Shown: positions 7,667-17,834, counted from the first letter of the stretch. The stretch is 18,868 nucleotides of DNA from Gryganskiella cystojenkinii (GCA_015852425.1 JAAAIG010000761.1:1-18868), one strand, 5' to 3'. Numbers and translations are program-made. The notes: generated by a model not told the origin, from the letters alone.

Positions 7667-9399
7667 ATGGAAGAACACCACCACCATCAACAACAGCATC
7701 ACTCGCAGCCTCATCATCCATACCAGCCTAACCTTGTCTATGGTCAGCATGGTCAGCCTGTCTCTGTAAGAGCAAATTCTTTCTTGTGGACAGCCTCGGC
7801 GTTTAGCTGTCTTGCGATTTTTTTTTCTCTGGTTTTTTTGTATGTTTGGCTTGCAACTTTGCAGTAACTAACCACGTCCCATGCTCACCTCATATAGCAC
7901 GATGACCATGGAAGATATCAAGGTTACCAGCAGAACTTTACGCCCTTGGTAAGCACTGAGGCATCTCATCACTGACTCTTTTGTTTTATTTTCCTTGACC
8001 CTTGATCAGTTATAGAAACAGCCTGGAAAGGCTGATTCCTGTTCGCATGGAAAGCCTCCCTCTTTTTGTTAACGCCTTCATTTGCTTCTTCTTTTCATAT
8101 CACCTGCGCTTTTCCCTCTGTCAAGCCCGGTATGATGCCACCTCAGAGCCCCTCAGGGTCTTCACCAACCTCGACACACTCTCAACTACAGTACGATCAT
8201 CAAAACGGAAACGACCCCAATTCTGCTGCACAAGGAGGAAACGTTCCACCGCAAACTGGAGGTTATGCACAAGATATCAACAGCCACGGAGATATGCCTC
8301 AGAATATGGCCGGTAACGGAGGAGGAGGGCCAGGTGTCGTTGGTGGCGGTATGGATCCCTCGAGTATGCCCCCACAAGCGGCGCCTGCAGATGAAGAGCC
8401 TCTTTATGTCAATGCCAAGCAGGTAATCTTATCTATCACCCCTTTGTATCTCAGTCACTGCGCGCTTGAAAGATTCGTGTATTGCATGACAACGCGCTAA
8501 CATCTGTCACCGTCCTCAACCTCTGCCACCCTCCTCAACTTTTAGTACCATCGTATTCTCAAGAGACGTGCAGCTCGTGCCAAGTTGGAGGAGATGAACC
8601 GTATGGCCAAGATCCGCAAGGTATGTATTAGATTAATAGCAACTCCCATCTAGAATTTTTCGCCGTTTGTACTTTGCCACTAACGTTCATTTTTATGCAT
8701 TCTTTTTTGTAGCCATATCTTCACGAGTCAAGACACAAGCATGCCATGCGTCGTCCCAGAGGCCCCGGAGGTCGGTTCCTGACATCACAGGAGATTGCGG
8801 AGATGGACCGGATCCAAGCCGCGTTCGAGGCCGCCGGTGGTGTAGGTTTGATTGGTGGTGATCTTCATCTTGCCCATCATAACCATACTCCTCAACAACA
8901 GCAACAGTTTATCCAACAGCAAGTGTTACTTCAAAGACAGCAACAGGCACAGCAGCCCCAGCAGCAACCACAAGGGGCTCAGGGAGGACAGCCACAGCCT
9001 CAAGGAGCACAGAATGCCCTCAATTTGAACATTCCTAACCACTCTGAAGCAACCGTGCCCATGCCACTTCAACATCAACAGCAGCAACAACACTACCAGC
9101 AAGGGTTCCAGATGCAGCACCCCTCGGTGATGCAACAGCATCATCAGCAACAGCAAAACCTGTACAGCAACGGCAACGGCAATGGACCCCATGTCTATAA
9201 CGGCGCCTCCGTGGATGTCAAGGCCGAGCCTCTGATCAAGACTGAGAACGTGGTGGGCAAAACAACGGCCTCTCCTGCGATCGGCTCACACACATCCCCT
9301 AGTACTGTCTCGGCGCCTATTGGAACTGCAACAACGACGGAGCAAAATGGGGCCGATGATGGATCAGGCAGTGATCCCAATAATTCGCCTCCCAACTAA
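7667..9399 (+). CDS. HAP2: HAP2 / NF-YA subunit of the CCAAT-binding complex, five exons
   Basis: Model: join(7667..7765,7897..7947,8126..8422,8546..8620,8713..9399), 1209 nt, 402 residues. All four introns (92-178 nt) are phase 0. The conserved core spans exons 3-5: EEPLYVNAKQ (140-149), YHRILKRRAARAKLEEMNRM (150-169) then AKIRK, and PYLHESRHKHAMRRPRGPGG followed by RFLT (175-198). The first helix contacts the HAP3/HAP5 histone-fold dimer; the RHKHAMRRPRG part inserts into the CCAAT minor groove (family knowledge). RRAARAKLE has A where Q is usual in the signature. The N-terminus is H/Q-rich and the C-terminus is a long Q-rich, then S/T-rich tail, typical of activation domains. The start ATG is the first after a roughly 600-nt ATG-free leader and has context ACACCATGG. 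Exons 2 and 3 lie outside the conserved core, so their borders are the least certain. Confidence 0.93.
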
Positions 9400-9873
9400 A
9401 GCTCTACCAACACCCCTTGATCGATTCAAGGAATCGACTTCTCGCATTGACACATATACATTCTACATCCACTTCACCTCTCGACGAACACGCACTCGAC
9501 AACCTACCAGCCAATCTCTTTCACACCGTAACAACAACCCTAATCAATCTCAGGGAGCGAGTTTTGCAGTTTACTATTTTGCAGTTTCTTCATAACCATT
9601 GGGCCATTATTTTATCTAGAGTTTTTTTGCATTTTTCTTTCGCTATCGTTGAATTCCATGAGCGGCCAAGTTCCTTGATAGACCTCCCGCATGATTCGCT
9701 TGAGGTCCTTGGTGCATTCCTTTTTAGATGGAAAATATTCGCAGGGGCTGATCAAGCTGTTGGCACCAGAGCGGACCTTTTTGAGTCCCTTACCTGGCTC
9801 CCCACCTGTCCATGCTGCTGTCCGTGTATTTGCGATCAGGGGTCGATAGTATAAATGTTCGGTACTTCTTTTT
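9400..9873. other. Convergent 3' flanks of HAP2 and the TMEM42-like gene
   Basis: This 474-bp stretch follows the HAP2 stop and precedes (in reverse) the TMEM42-like stop. Frames here are short and read through poly-T runs. No clear AATAAA was seen for HAP2. I see no gene. Confidence 0.5.
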
Positions 9874-10667
9874 TTATTCCTTCTTCTTTTTCGAAGTAGT
9901 ATTCGCCTCATCGGTGCTCACGAGTACACTGCCCATAACGATTAGACTTGCGCCAAACCACCACTGCATTGCCAAGGGCTCAGAGAAAAGAGCGTATCCG
10001 AGAACAGCCTAACAGAAGAGAAGAAGAAAAAGGAGATTGTCCAGCCAATTAGATCTTCATAGAGCGCGTACCAAAGATCAGTCATTGCAGTTCCACGTTT
10101 TGTTTGCAGCGTACTGTTAAACAAAAGTTGGCGGCACTGTTGATAACGGTGACTGTCGCTGAGGACTTTGATCGGTTCAGGGCTTTTGTGAAGAGGGTCC
10201 ACATGGCGGCATTGCAGATAAAGATCAGACCAAAACATGCGGAACGAACTGCCACGACGACCTATTAAAACGCGTGAAGGAAGGCGGAGAGAAAGAAATG
10301 TGAGGATCTGAGTCCGAGTTGGACAGCGACTCAACGTGTCGAGAAATATGTTTTGACCTCCAAAAAAAAAAAATAATAATATGTATATATTTAGTCCCAG
10401 TGCACTTACGGGACTTGTCTCTCCTTCTTTGGCAATAAAGAGTGAGGTGCAGTAAGGTGTGGTGGGTGCAAGAAACGTGTTGCAAGCATGGTGTAAGAAT
10501 TCGACGGTCCTGGCATCCAACGTGAGCTTTGCAAAGACGGACGCGAGCGCGGCGAATGTGCCTGCCAAGATGGCGGTTGGGATGGCGGTCGATGAAGACG
10601 CTGCTGATGTCTTTGCAGCAGAAGTCCTGGCAGCGGCAGTGGTCTTTCTTGGGCGATGTCCTGACAT
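9874..10667 (-). CDS. TMEM42 / EamA-like multi-pass membrane protein, three exons
   Basis: Model: complement(join(9874..10008,10115..10261,10410..10667)), 540 nt, 179 residues; both introns (106 and 148 nt) are phase 0. After an A/T/S-rich basic N-terminus come hydrophobic segments: AILAGTFAALASVFAKLTL (about 32-50), ACFGLIFICNAAMWTLFTKA (about 94-113), NSAANFCLTAVLGYALF (about 127-143) and WWFGASLIVMGSVLV (about 152-166). NAAMWTLFTKAL with SSATVTVINSAANF and a downstream GYALFSEPL block is the TMEM42 pattern, a half-size relative of drug/metabolite EamA transporters that may dimerise. The last four residues, KKKE, have Lys at -3 and -4, a dilysine ER-retrieval form. Substrate and function are unknown. 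The gene is divergent from NUP54, 466 bp apart. Confidence 0.85.
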
Positions 10668-11133
10668 TGATAATATACGGAGAAAAGACGCGTTTGTCCG
10701 GTTGTTAAAGGATGGTTGGATGGGAACCTAAAAAAAAGTTGAAGGGACGGACCACTCTCACCTCTTGATCGATCCAAAATTCAAAAAAGAGTGACGTCAC
10801 ACTTTTCCACATTTTTTTTTTCTCTGAGAGTTTGCCACTGGACGAAGGCGCGTTTCTTTGTGTTTGGTGGGCTGATCACTTTTTTTTAATTTGCTCTGCC
10901 TCCCTTTCCTCGTCGATTCTCTTCTTTATTCTCAATCATTTCCGTACAGAACGACTTTTCTTCTCTTTTAATCCGTCCGTAATCACTCGCATCCACAGGA
11001 CCAGCCCTAAACAGGATCCCACATTTTTCTGCCTGAATCGACCCTACTACGACGCGTGATTGTGGCATTTTACTTGCTCCGTCTTGATCAGGACCACCAG
11101 ATCTAGTTCCTTTTCGACCCATCAAATAGCAAA
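10668..11133. promoter_or_regulatory. Divergent promoter between the TMEM42-like gene and NUP54
   Basis: The two start codons face away from each other across 466 bp. The interval contains a CRE palindrome at 10791-10800, a poly-T tract just after it, and a pyrimidine-rich ATG-free leader leading to NUP54. Confidence 0.6.
10791..10800. promoter_or_regulatory. CRE/ATF site, 10-bp palindrome GTGACGTCAC
   Basis: The full consensus TGACGTCA (10792-10799) is flanked by G and C, extending the symmetry to ten bases. It lies 124 bp from the TMEM42-like ATG and 334 bp from the NUP54 ATG. bZIP factors of the ATF/CREB group bind this site in fungi (established); use here is inferred. Confidence 0.6.
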
Positions 11134-13031
11134 ATGTCTGGATTCTCATTCGGCGCACCTGCCACTTCAACAGCTGGAACCGGTCTCTTTGGTGCACCTG
11201 CTGCATCCGCTCCTGGAACGAGCTTCTTTGGCGCACCCGCGGCGACATCAACAGCTGGTGGTGGAGGAATGTTCGGAGCGCCTGCGACATCAACCGCTGG
11301 TGGTGGTCTCTTTGGCGCCAAGCCTGCTGCACCTACAGCCGGAGGATTCTTTGGCGCTGCCCCCGCATCTGCACCTGCCGCTTCAGGAGGTCTCTTCGGA
11401 TCCACGCCAGCCTCTGGCGGTGGCGGTCTCTTTGGTGCCGCACAATCGACTGCACCTGCCTCTGGTGGACTTTTTGGATCAACTTTTGGAGCCAAGCCTG
11501 CGACGACCACTACAGGATTTGGCGGCTTTGGCGCATCAACATCAGCAGCCCCCGCGGCCGGAAGCTTGTTTGGATCGGCACCCAGGCCCTTTGGACAGAG
11601 TACAGCCACAGGTTTTGGAGCTTCCACAGCTGCACCAGCTGCATCAGCGCTCTCCAACTTTAGTGCATCCCTCGCCTCAGGACAGAGACACCAATATGTT
11701 ACAAGTAAGGAGAACGGAAACCTGGGCACCTTTTTGCGGTGCTTTTTTTGGTCGAAGTAGTTACTTATAATACAGGATACTAATTGAATATCGTCCGCGC
11801 CTTCTCTCACTTATCAAGGCAACGTAAAGCCACAAATTCCTGTGTGGCAAAGTCTTTTATACATCAAGAATTCTTGGGATCCTACGCATCCCAACTGTCA
11901 GTTCAAGGTAAGGATATCACTTATGAAACAAGATTGTCAAGGAACTGGACACCAGGAAACAACTCGAGGAGAACAGCCTTTTAACCACCTACCTAATACT
12001 TTGTTCACTTTTAGCACTTCTTTTATAACTTCGTGCATCCAGACGACGTCAACAAGTATGGACCACCACCAAACGTCGATCAGTTCGAGTGGCAACAGGC
12101 AATCGCAGAGTGTCCTGACAGAGAGTGGTAAGACCCGTGTTATTTGTAGTTCTGGATCGTTTGATTGTTGAAGTCTGTACGGCTATTTCGTCCGATACTC
12201 ACCATTATACTTTTTTCTTCCCTCTGGCTAATAGCATGGTACCCGCACTAGCTGTTGGATTCGAGGATTTGAAGAAGCGTATGGAAAGTCAGAATGATAT
12301 GACCGAGATGCAGAGGATAAAGTTGGACGAGATCGAGGTGAAGATGAACGAGATCATGCAGTTCCATTTGCTCCAGACTGCGAGCAAGGTCCGAGAGTTC
12401 AAGAGGAGACATATTCAGCTTGCACAACGTGTGCTTACGGTATGCTGCTTTCCCTTTCTGCTTTCGTCATGTGGCGATATTGCACTTTTGGACTCTAAAT
12501 ACATTTTACTAACTGCATCTTTTGAATACACTTCTTTCTTTTGAATAGTTGATGAAGCGTGTACAGATTCTGCGGAACAGAGGCGTACCTTTGCGAGCAG
12601 ATGAGGAGACGCTTCGTGTGAGACTGGAGAATGCGCTGGAACAACTCAAAAACCCTGCTCATTTCCGTGGCAAGATCACAGAACTCTGGGCACAGATTCA
12701 GATTCTCAAGGATTCGAAGCGGTTGCACCCGTCAGGAAACTATGAAGTGTCGGATGAGGCTCAACTGGAGGGTATCGGCAAGGTAAATAACCCTGTCTTA
12801 TCTAGATTTCTATTACTGGCTCTTTTAGTCTGGTATGCAAAAGCCGCTGGCACTCGGGGACCATTACTCATGGTTTTCTTGTCTCTTTTTTATTTATTTT
12901 TATTGGAATAGGTTTTGCAAGACCAACAGTCAGGACTGCAACACATTACGGCGGTTCTTCAGCAGGATATGCAGGACATTGAACTGCTACAACGGAAACT
13001 CGAAGAGATTGGATCTGGCGCAAAGTCATAA
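11134..13031 (+). CDS. NUP54: NUP54 / Nup57 FG nucleoporin, six exons
   Basis: Model: join(11134..11704,11819..11907,12015..12127,12235..12439,12549..12782,12912..13031), 1332 nt, 443 residues; the five introns are 107-129 nt and the phases close. Residues 1 to about 180 form a cohesive FG domain with many LFG, FFGAP and FGFG-type repeats in an A/G/S/T matrix and almost no charge, the permeability-barrier type. After IPVWQSLLYIKNSWDPTHPN, HFFYNFVHPDDVNKYGPPPN and CMVPALAVGFEDLKKRM comes the Nup54 alpha/alpha-beta region. Coiled-coil helices then run to the end (MNEIMQFHLLQTASKVREFK, LVRLENALEQLK-like stretch, DIELLQRKLEEIG). In the family this part assembles with Nup62/Nsp1 and Nup58/Nup49 in the central transport channel. 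The ATG has a good AAAATG context and no earlier ATG was seen in the leader. Confidence 0.93.
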
Positions 13032-13219
13032 AGCAAAAGCTCCGTTTTTGAATGGCGCCCTCTGGACTTTTGTCGTAAGCATGTTCTTCAAGGACAAGAG
13101 GGACAAACAGGAAATCAAAAAAAACGAGAAAATGAGTCCCAGTTGTCACCCATACCCCCATACAACCACAGAGATCCAAACAACAACAAAAAAAAGCAAA
13201 GGCTGATCAACTTTACGCA

Positions 13220-13225
13220 AATAAA
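13220..13225 (+). terminator. Candidate poly(A) signal of NUP54
   Basis: AATAAA lies about 190 nt after the NUP54 stop, before the pyrimidine-rich leader of the next gene begins. Confidence 0.45.
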
Positions 13226-13476
13226 AGTTCATTTTCGCGCATCCCACAACCTCTGACTGAATTATGGTGGCGTTTTTTTTCTTCTCTTCACTCAACTTTT
13301 TCAAGCTTTTCCGTTTCCCAACAGTTACATTACTCATTCCTTCTTTAGCCCCTCTTCCTTCTAACTCCCTTATTCATCCTCGCACCTTCTGCACCTTACC
13401 AACGGAGCACCACCCATAGCACATTCAACTCGCATTCCTAATTGCAACCAACTGACCTCCCATTTTACTCGCAAAG

Positions 13477-13827
13477 GTAAGACCAATTTCGCTTCAGAAT
13501 GGGCATTCCTCTTCGACAAATTGCACAAGTTTTATGTTGAATGCCGGAGAAGAGGGGTGACACTTCAATTCAGAAGTGTCAAAATTGCTGCCAAGGGAAT
13601 TTCAGCGAGAAGCCAAAAACAAGCTTATCTGCGCTGTCATACAGGCAAGGTTGTCGTGTGCTTAAAGGGAAGGGGTCTCAAGTTCGGCGCACAAACCTTT
13701 TTCACAGAGAGCTTGCGCCAATCGCCCATGCTGTTTGCTCCCTAAGCTTTTTTTATTCATCCATCTGCTACTTCGTCACTCTTTCCCTCTCTTTCCCTTT
13801 TTCCTCTCCTTTCTTTTCGTCTAACAG
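13477..13827 (+). other. Possible 5' UTR intron of the downstream gene
   Basis: The donor GTAAGA and a long C/T tract before the acceptor AG are both strong. Splicing would remove the ATG at 13500, which opens only a short frame, and would leave the ATG at 13968 as the first in the mature leader. A competing acceptor at CTCTCGCAG (near 13983) would delete that ATG and is less likely. Confidence 0.35.
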
Positions 13828-13967
13828 CCTTTTTCCGTCGCTCATCTTTATCGCCATCACCTTGACTAAACGATCCCCGCTCCTCACACTCTCGGTGCTT
13901 TGTTGTTGGTTTTTGTCGCCTCCCCTGGACATTTTTTCCTTGTTGATTTACACCAATCACTTTGACA

Positions 13968-16540
13968 ATGTTGCCTCTCGCAGGGAGCAAGTGGAGCAAA
14001 AACAGATCCGGGTGGACAAAAAACGACTCCTCTTCATCTTCCTCTACCTCTACCTCCAAGACGCGTTCCTTCCCTGACCTCTCTGCTTCGCCACCTTCCT
14101 TGCCGCCTAACAGCAAACGACCCAAATTCACTGTTGCATCTTGGTTTCCTCCGCCACCTCTGTTCTTTGCTCCTATCGTGTCGTTCCCGAATCCAGAGTA
14201 CATAACCAGACCACGCTTCCTACTCCTTTCGTGTCTCGAGAATCCACTTATTGCATTTGGACTTTCATCGCATTTTGATCTTTATTTATTGAGACTAACC
14301 TGCTTGCTGGCCATCCTTATTCTAGGTGCTCTCCATTATCTCAAGAATCTGTTGCCGGAGAGCTTCTTTTCAAGCCACCAGTTCTGAACCCTGTTCGGAT
14401 ATCTGCCCCGCCTACTGTGACCACTACGAAAGAAACCTCGTCCGAGATTCCTACAGTTCTTGACCCTGTGACTTCAACGAAAGAGACTCAAGAAGAAAAG
14501 AGCAAGGTCCCTACTCCGGTGATCTCAGCCAGCGAGAGTACTAAAAGTACGGCTGTAGTCTTCCTAACCCCTGAAAACGAGCCTCCGATCCCAGATTTCA
14601 CCCCCACTCCTCTCACAACGGACACCACCAAGGCTGAAAAGCAGAGTATCGTTGAAGATTGTCCTGACTCTGTGGATCTGGCAAAGACTCGAATCTTGTC
14701 TTCACCGCTCCCCTCGCCGTCATCGTCCGTGGAGGCTTTCTCACCGATCCCACAACCTTCCCCGCTATTTTCAGTCTCTTCAAAAATTCAGGGCGAGACC
14801 CGTTATTCGTCAATTCCAGAAGGGGAACTCATCATAACCACTGTGCCTGGAGAGACTCTCCCAGAACTTGCCACCGTGTCGCCTCCAAAAAAAGATCAAC
14901 ACCAACAATAACAGCAGCGGCTGCAATCTCAGTGGGCTCTGCAAACAAACCCTCCAACACTGTGGCACCCATTCCAAAACCCAACACATTATATCATCGA
15001 CTCTTGCCCGACATCAGCGAGATGCAGTGTGGAAACATATCAGCCGTTGCAGTAGGAAGGAATCCTCCTCCCGATTCGAACCCTTGGCAAGCTCTTGTTC
15101 GCGAATTTGATCCTGATGACTCGATGGAAGACGGTCGGTGCTACATTGGCAAGGCCAGTCACCATTTAGATCTGCCTTCCAGTGGTCACCGTGGCGGTCG
15201 TGGTGGTAGCAATAGCGGAAATGGAAGCGTTTCCTCCGCATCGTCTCGAAGCGGCAAACCGTCGCTCATACAGATGACATCCGCAGCTCAATCCCGGAGA
15301 CCTGCTCCTCAACCTTTGAGAAAGATCCCTCCACAGCCAACTCGACATGCTGTCCCACAGTCGACATCTCAAGGGGCCTCTCTGCTCTTTAACCCTCAGC
15401 GTTCGTCTCCACTACCTGCTGCGCAGTCTGGCCCTCATTCTGGTTCTCAGCGACCCTCTCAGCCGCGGCTGAGCTCGACACTACGGTAATGCTTTCCGTC
15501 AAGTCGACCTTGACTTTGATCCGATCATCAAACCAATACTAACTGACTGCACACAAATGTGTTCTGTTCTTAGCCGCACTCCCATGCCTAACAACCGATG
15601 GGCTGGTCAAGCCTTGGCAAAGACAAGTGCGCTTCCTGCCGGTTTCTTTGGCACCGCTCAAGCAGTCTCGTCAACGCTGACATCTCCGTCCAGGACCTCT
15701 TCCCAGTCCGCCCCAAACCATGTATCCACTATGCCTGCGAAGCAGAGAAGCCCTCAGTCTAGACCTCAGACCCCTGCTATAGAAGAAGGAGCGAGCACTA
15801 CGGTGACAAGCATTTCGAGCTCTGCCAAACCTCAGCGCCAACTCTCACGTTCAATTTCCCCTCAAGATCGTCATGCTCCTCGCCAAGTGTCCCCTCAACG
15901 GCGCCAACCTCGCCAAGCCTCTCGCCCGGTCTCGCCTACATCGCGTCAAGCACCATCCATGGCAACGTCGGATACACCTCCTCCGGGAGCCCCAGCTGCA
16001 GGACGAGGTCGCCTATTGGCCGAGGACTGGTTTCTGGGCGAACAGGAGAATATCTATGGTCAAGTCCCGCCCGGGGATGAGACAGACCACGTATCTGTCT
16101 CTAGTTCGTTCACCGACAGGCGTTCCGTTTCCGCGGCACATCGTACTCCTCGTCTGTCCGACAGCTTGATTGATCTTACGGAGGATGAGGTCATGGGAAC
16201 GGCGGACGATGAATCCGATGATGATGGCGAGATTCTTATTGCCCCCGGGACAGCTCGTAGATTGAACAACAGTCGACGGAACAACAAGAACACGCAGGAG
16301 CGACGAAAGGGCAAGGAAGTCCCTTGTGATCCACTTGTCTTCCAGTACCCTCTTACTGGCGGGTCTTGGGCTACGATGGCCCTGTATGTGGACAAGGACG
16401 TGAGAACGGCTCTGACGAGATTCTCTGATATTCGTTCAAGACAAATGTCCGATATCAAGCCCAAGACTTCAAAGGATCTGGCCAATCTGTTGGCTCAGGC
16501 CATTGATGAGGAGAAGGCGGCGTTGAACGGCGACGAGTGA
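13968..16540 (+). CDS. Large disordered S/P-rich protein with a SUMO-interacting-like motif; unknown function, frame broken
   Basis: Model: join(13968..14197,14326..14893,14893..15485,15574..16540), where the repeated base marks a -1 shift; read this way it is 785 residues. Intron 14198-14325 (branch ACTAAC at 14294) and intron 15486-15573 (branch ACTAAC at 15538) both join in phase 2. Without the shift, translation stops at 14909-14911 after 271 residues. The protein is mostly low-complexity S/P/T/Q/R, with SP sites such as RQVSPQRR. Near the C-terminus is SLIDLTEDE (LIDLTEDE about residues 662-669, 16166-16189), a hydrophobic core with acidic flank like SUMO-interacting motifs, then a DDESDDDGE acidic patch and a basic RRLNNSRRNNK...ERRKGK stretch that could be an NLS. 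The last 80 or so residues (DPLVFQYPLTGGSWATMALY and on) look ordered. I recognise no family. Nuclear location is a guess from NLS and SIM. Confidence 0.7.
14887..14893 (+). other. A7 run at the frame break: slippery-heptamer form A_AAA_AAA
   Basis: In the upstream frame the codons are CCA AAA AAA GAT, so the seven A's occupy A_AAA_AAA exactly. A -1 slip gives AGA TCA ACA next and enters the downstream frame that stays open to 15485. One extra A in the genome would have the same effect, so an assembly or real indel is an equal or better explanation. A short GC-rich inverted repeat (GCAG-CGG-CTGC) follows about 20 nt downstream but looks weak as a stimulatory stem. Confidence 0.6.
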
Positions 16541-16972
16541 ATAACAAACTAGATTGAAGTTCTTCCTTTGAACGAAGGACTGTAAGTCTACACCTTACCC
16601 CATCGTGTACATTGGCTTTTATTCCACCACTCTGATTTCTATCACGACTTTTTTTTTTGTTCAACTACTTGGAACTGAAGCAAAAAGCAGATAGTGCACA
16701 TCCAACCATTCTCCTTTTTGCAAGTTTTAAGGTCATGATGATGTGATGTTTACGTTGATTGACACCGCGAAGTGTTGGAGGTGATGCAGGCATCCAGGTC
16801 CTGCAAGAGCTGAGAGCTGGTTTTTTTTTCTTTTTGAAAGAGTAAGTAATAAAATAACCACCAGAGGTCCTTTTTGTTACCACTCTTCTTTGTATTTTCT
16901 CACTTTCCTATTATACTTTCTCTTCCTCCAAAATCGAAACAAAGTTAGAATTCAACAGCCGCCACACCACTA
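16541..16972. other. Intergenic, 3' flank and promoter of the first F-box gene
   Basis: No gene is recognised in this 432-bp stretch. It contains short poly-T tracts (near 16649-16660 and 16820-16832) and, over its last 100 bp, the pyrimidine-rich leader type seen before other genes here. No clear AATAAA was found after the 16540 stop. Confidence 0.5.
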
Positions 16973-17752
16973 ATGACGACAGCAATGTCTATGGCGCAGC
17001 ATGCAACACCTCTCTCTGGATCGATCTCTGGTCCTGACATCCGTATTCCCTTCGAGATCTGGGAGAAAGTCTATTGCGAACTCTATTTGTCCCAACTGTC
17101 GCGTCTCTCGATGACGAGCAAGACCATGTTCCTTATGGTCGGTTCTTCTCAGGTTTGGAAGAGTATGATCCAACGTTGTCGCCACGCCAAGAGACAACGA
17201 CACCTCGACTACGAGATCCTTCTTCCAGTCCGGACCGACCCAAGAGCAGACTCCAGATCATTCATGCGATTCCTATGCACAAACCAATCTAGCATCTGCG
17301 AGGTCTGTCTCGTACTCGGTTTTGGTGGGAACGACAAGGTGGTACGAGCCCTGGCTTCCCGGATTTACGCTTTTTATAGATCTCCACAAGCGATGTATGA
17401 CGATGAGGGACAGCACACAAGCTTCGAGACTTGGAACAAGGCTTGGGAACATTATCAGATCAGCAATATGAAAACCAAAGAAGAAGAAGAACCCTGGACT
17501 GTACGGCTGTGTCTGCCTTGCAGACAGATACTTAACGAGCGATTGCCTGACGCTATTGACCCCGAGTTGGAAAAGAGCTGCGTGGAGATCTCGAAGGTCC
17601 GCAAAAAGTATCCGCTCAGCAAGATCCACATGAAGATCTTGCTCAAGATGTTTCCTTCGGGGGGTTTTCCAGAGGATAAGGTCCTTTTCCATGCCCGTGA
17701 GGCCTATGGAGGGGATGTCGGGATCGAGGCCATGCGCAAGTCGAAACTCTAA
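16973..17752 (+). CDS. F-box protein with paired CxxC motifs
   Basis: Intronless, 259 residues. Residues about 21-70 form an F-box-like helix bundle: GPDIRIPFEIWEKVYCELYL, then SQLSRLSMTSKTMFLMVGSS and QVWKSMIQRC. This matches the LPxEIWexI...L..LarlsrvsK.....i....W pattern of fungal F-box domains, which bind Skp1 in SCF ubiquitin ligases (family knowledge). Downstream are two Cys pairs, C109xxC112 (ICEVCLVLGFGG) and C180xxC183 (RLCLPCRQILNE), a spacing that could bind one zinc; the region between is helical and charged. The target is unknown; no kelch, WD or LRR repeats are seen. The ATG at 16973 is followed by in-frame ATGs at codons 5 and 7. It is the intact member of a tandem pair with the gene 275 bp downstream. 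Confidence 0.85.
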   Translation: MTTAMSMAQHATPLSGSISGPDIRIPFEIWEKVYCELYLSQLSRLSMTSKTMFLMVGSSQVWKSMIQRCRHAKRQRHLDYEILLPVRTDPRADSRSFMRFLCTNQSSICEVCLVLGFGGNDKVVRALASRIYAFYRSPQAMYDDEGQHTSFETWNKAWEHYQISNMKTKEEEEPWTVRLCLPCRQILNERLPDAIDPELEKSCVEISKVRKKYPLSKIHMKILLKMFPSGGFPEDKVLFHAREAYGGDVGIEAMRKSKL

Positions 17753-17828
17753 GGATCGGCATTTCAGTCCCGTCCTCATCAAATAGGTGGATTCGATGGA
17801 TCCCTCATCATTCCTTTCTTTCTTTTCA

Positions 17829-17834
17829 AATAAA
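17829..17834 (+). terminator. Candidate poly(A) signal of the first F-box gene
   Basis: AATAAA lies 77 nt after the stop codon and just before the pyrimidine-rich leader of the second F-box gene. Confidence 0.5.

Larger units (their letters stand above)
13032..13967. other. NUP54 3' end, then promoter and leader of the next gene
   Basis: The first part is the 3' UTR of NUP54, with AATAAA at 13220-13225. From about 13270 the plus strand becomes strongly pyrimidine-rich, like other leaders here. A strong donor (AAAG|GTAAGA, GT at 13477) and a strong pyrimidine tract ending TCTAACAG (AG at 13826-13827) outline a possible 351-nt leader intron. A 178-codon frame across this interval ends in stretches of F/S/L from the pyrimidine tract and is not convincing. 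Confidence 0.45.

Noticed and set aside
7948..8125. Extra microexon (AAACAGCCTGGAAAG) in HAP2 intron 2
   Set aside because: It has a possible acceptor but no usable GT donor after it; the single 178-nt intron keeps the frame.
11103..11810. Long frames opposite and shifted within NUP54 exon 1
   Set aside because: They mirror the Ala/Gly/Pro-rich FG repeat coding and carry no domain of their own.
13541..14077. 178-codon plus-strand frame before the SIM-like gene
   Set aside because: It runs through the pyrimidine-rich leader, reads as F/S/L runs, and overlaps a possible leader intron.
14547..14774. Intron using acceptor CTATTTTCAG at 14774 to explain the frame change
   Set aside because: The acceptor is good, but the upstream frame remains clearly protein-like after it while the frame it would open reads as noise until the A7 run.
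16320..16540. C-terminus as a Ulp/SENP SUMO-protease domain (from VFQYPLTGG)
   Set aside because: The YP-x-x-G resemblance is brief and no catalytic His, Asp or Cys blocks follow.
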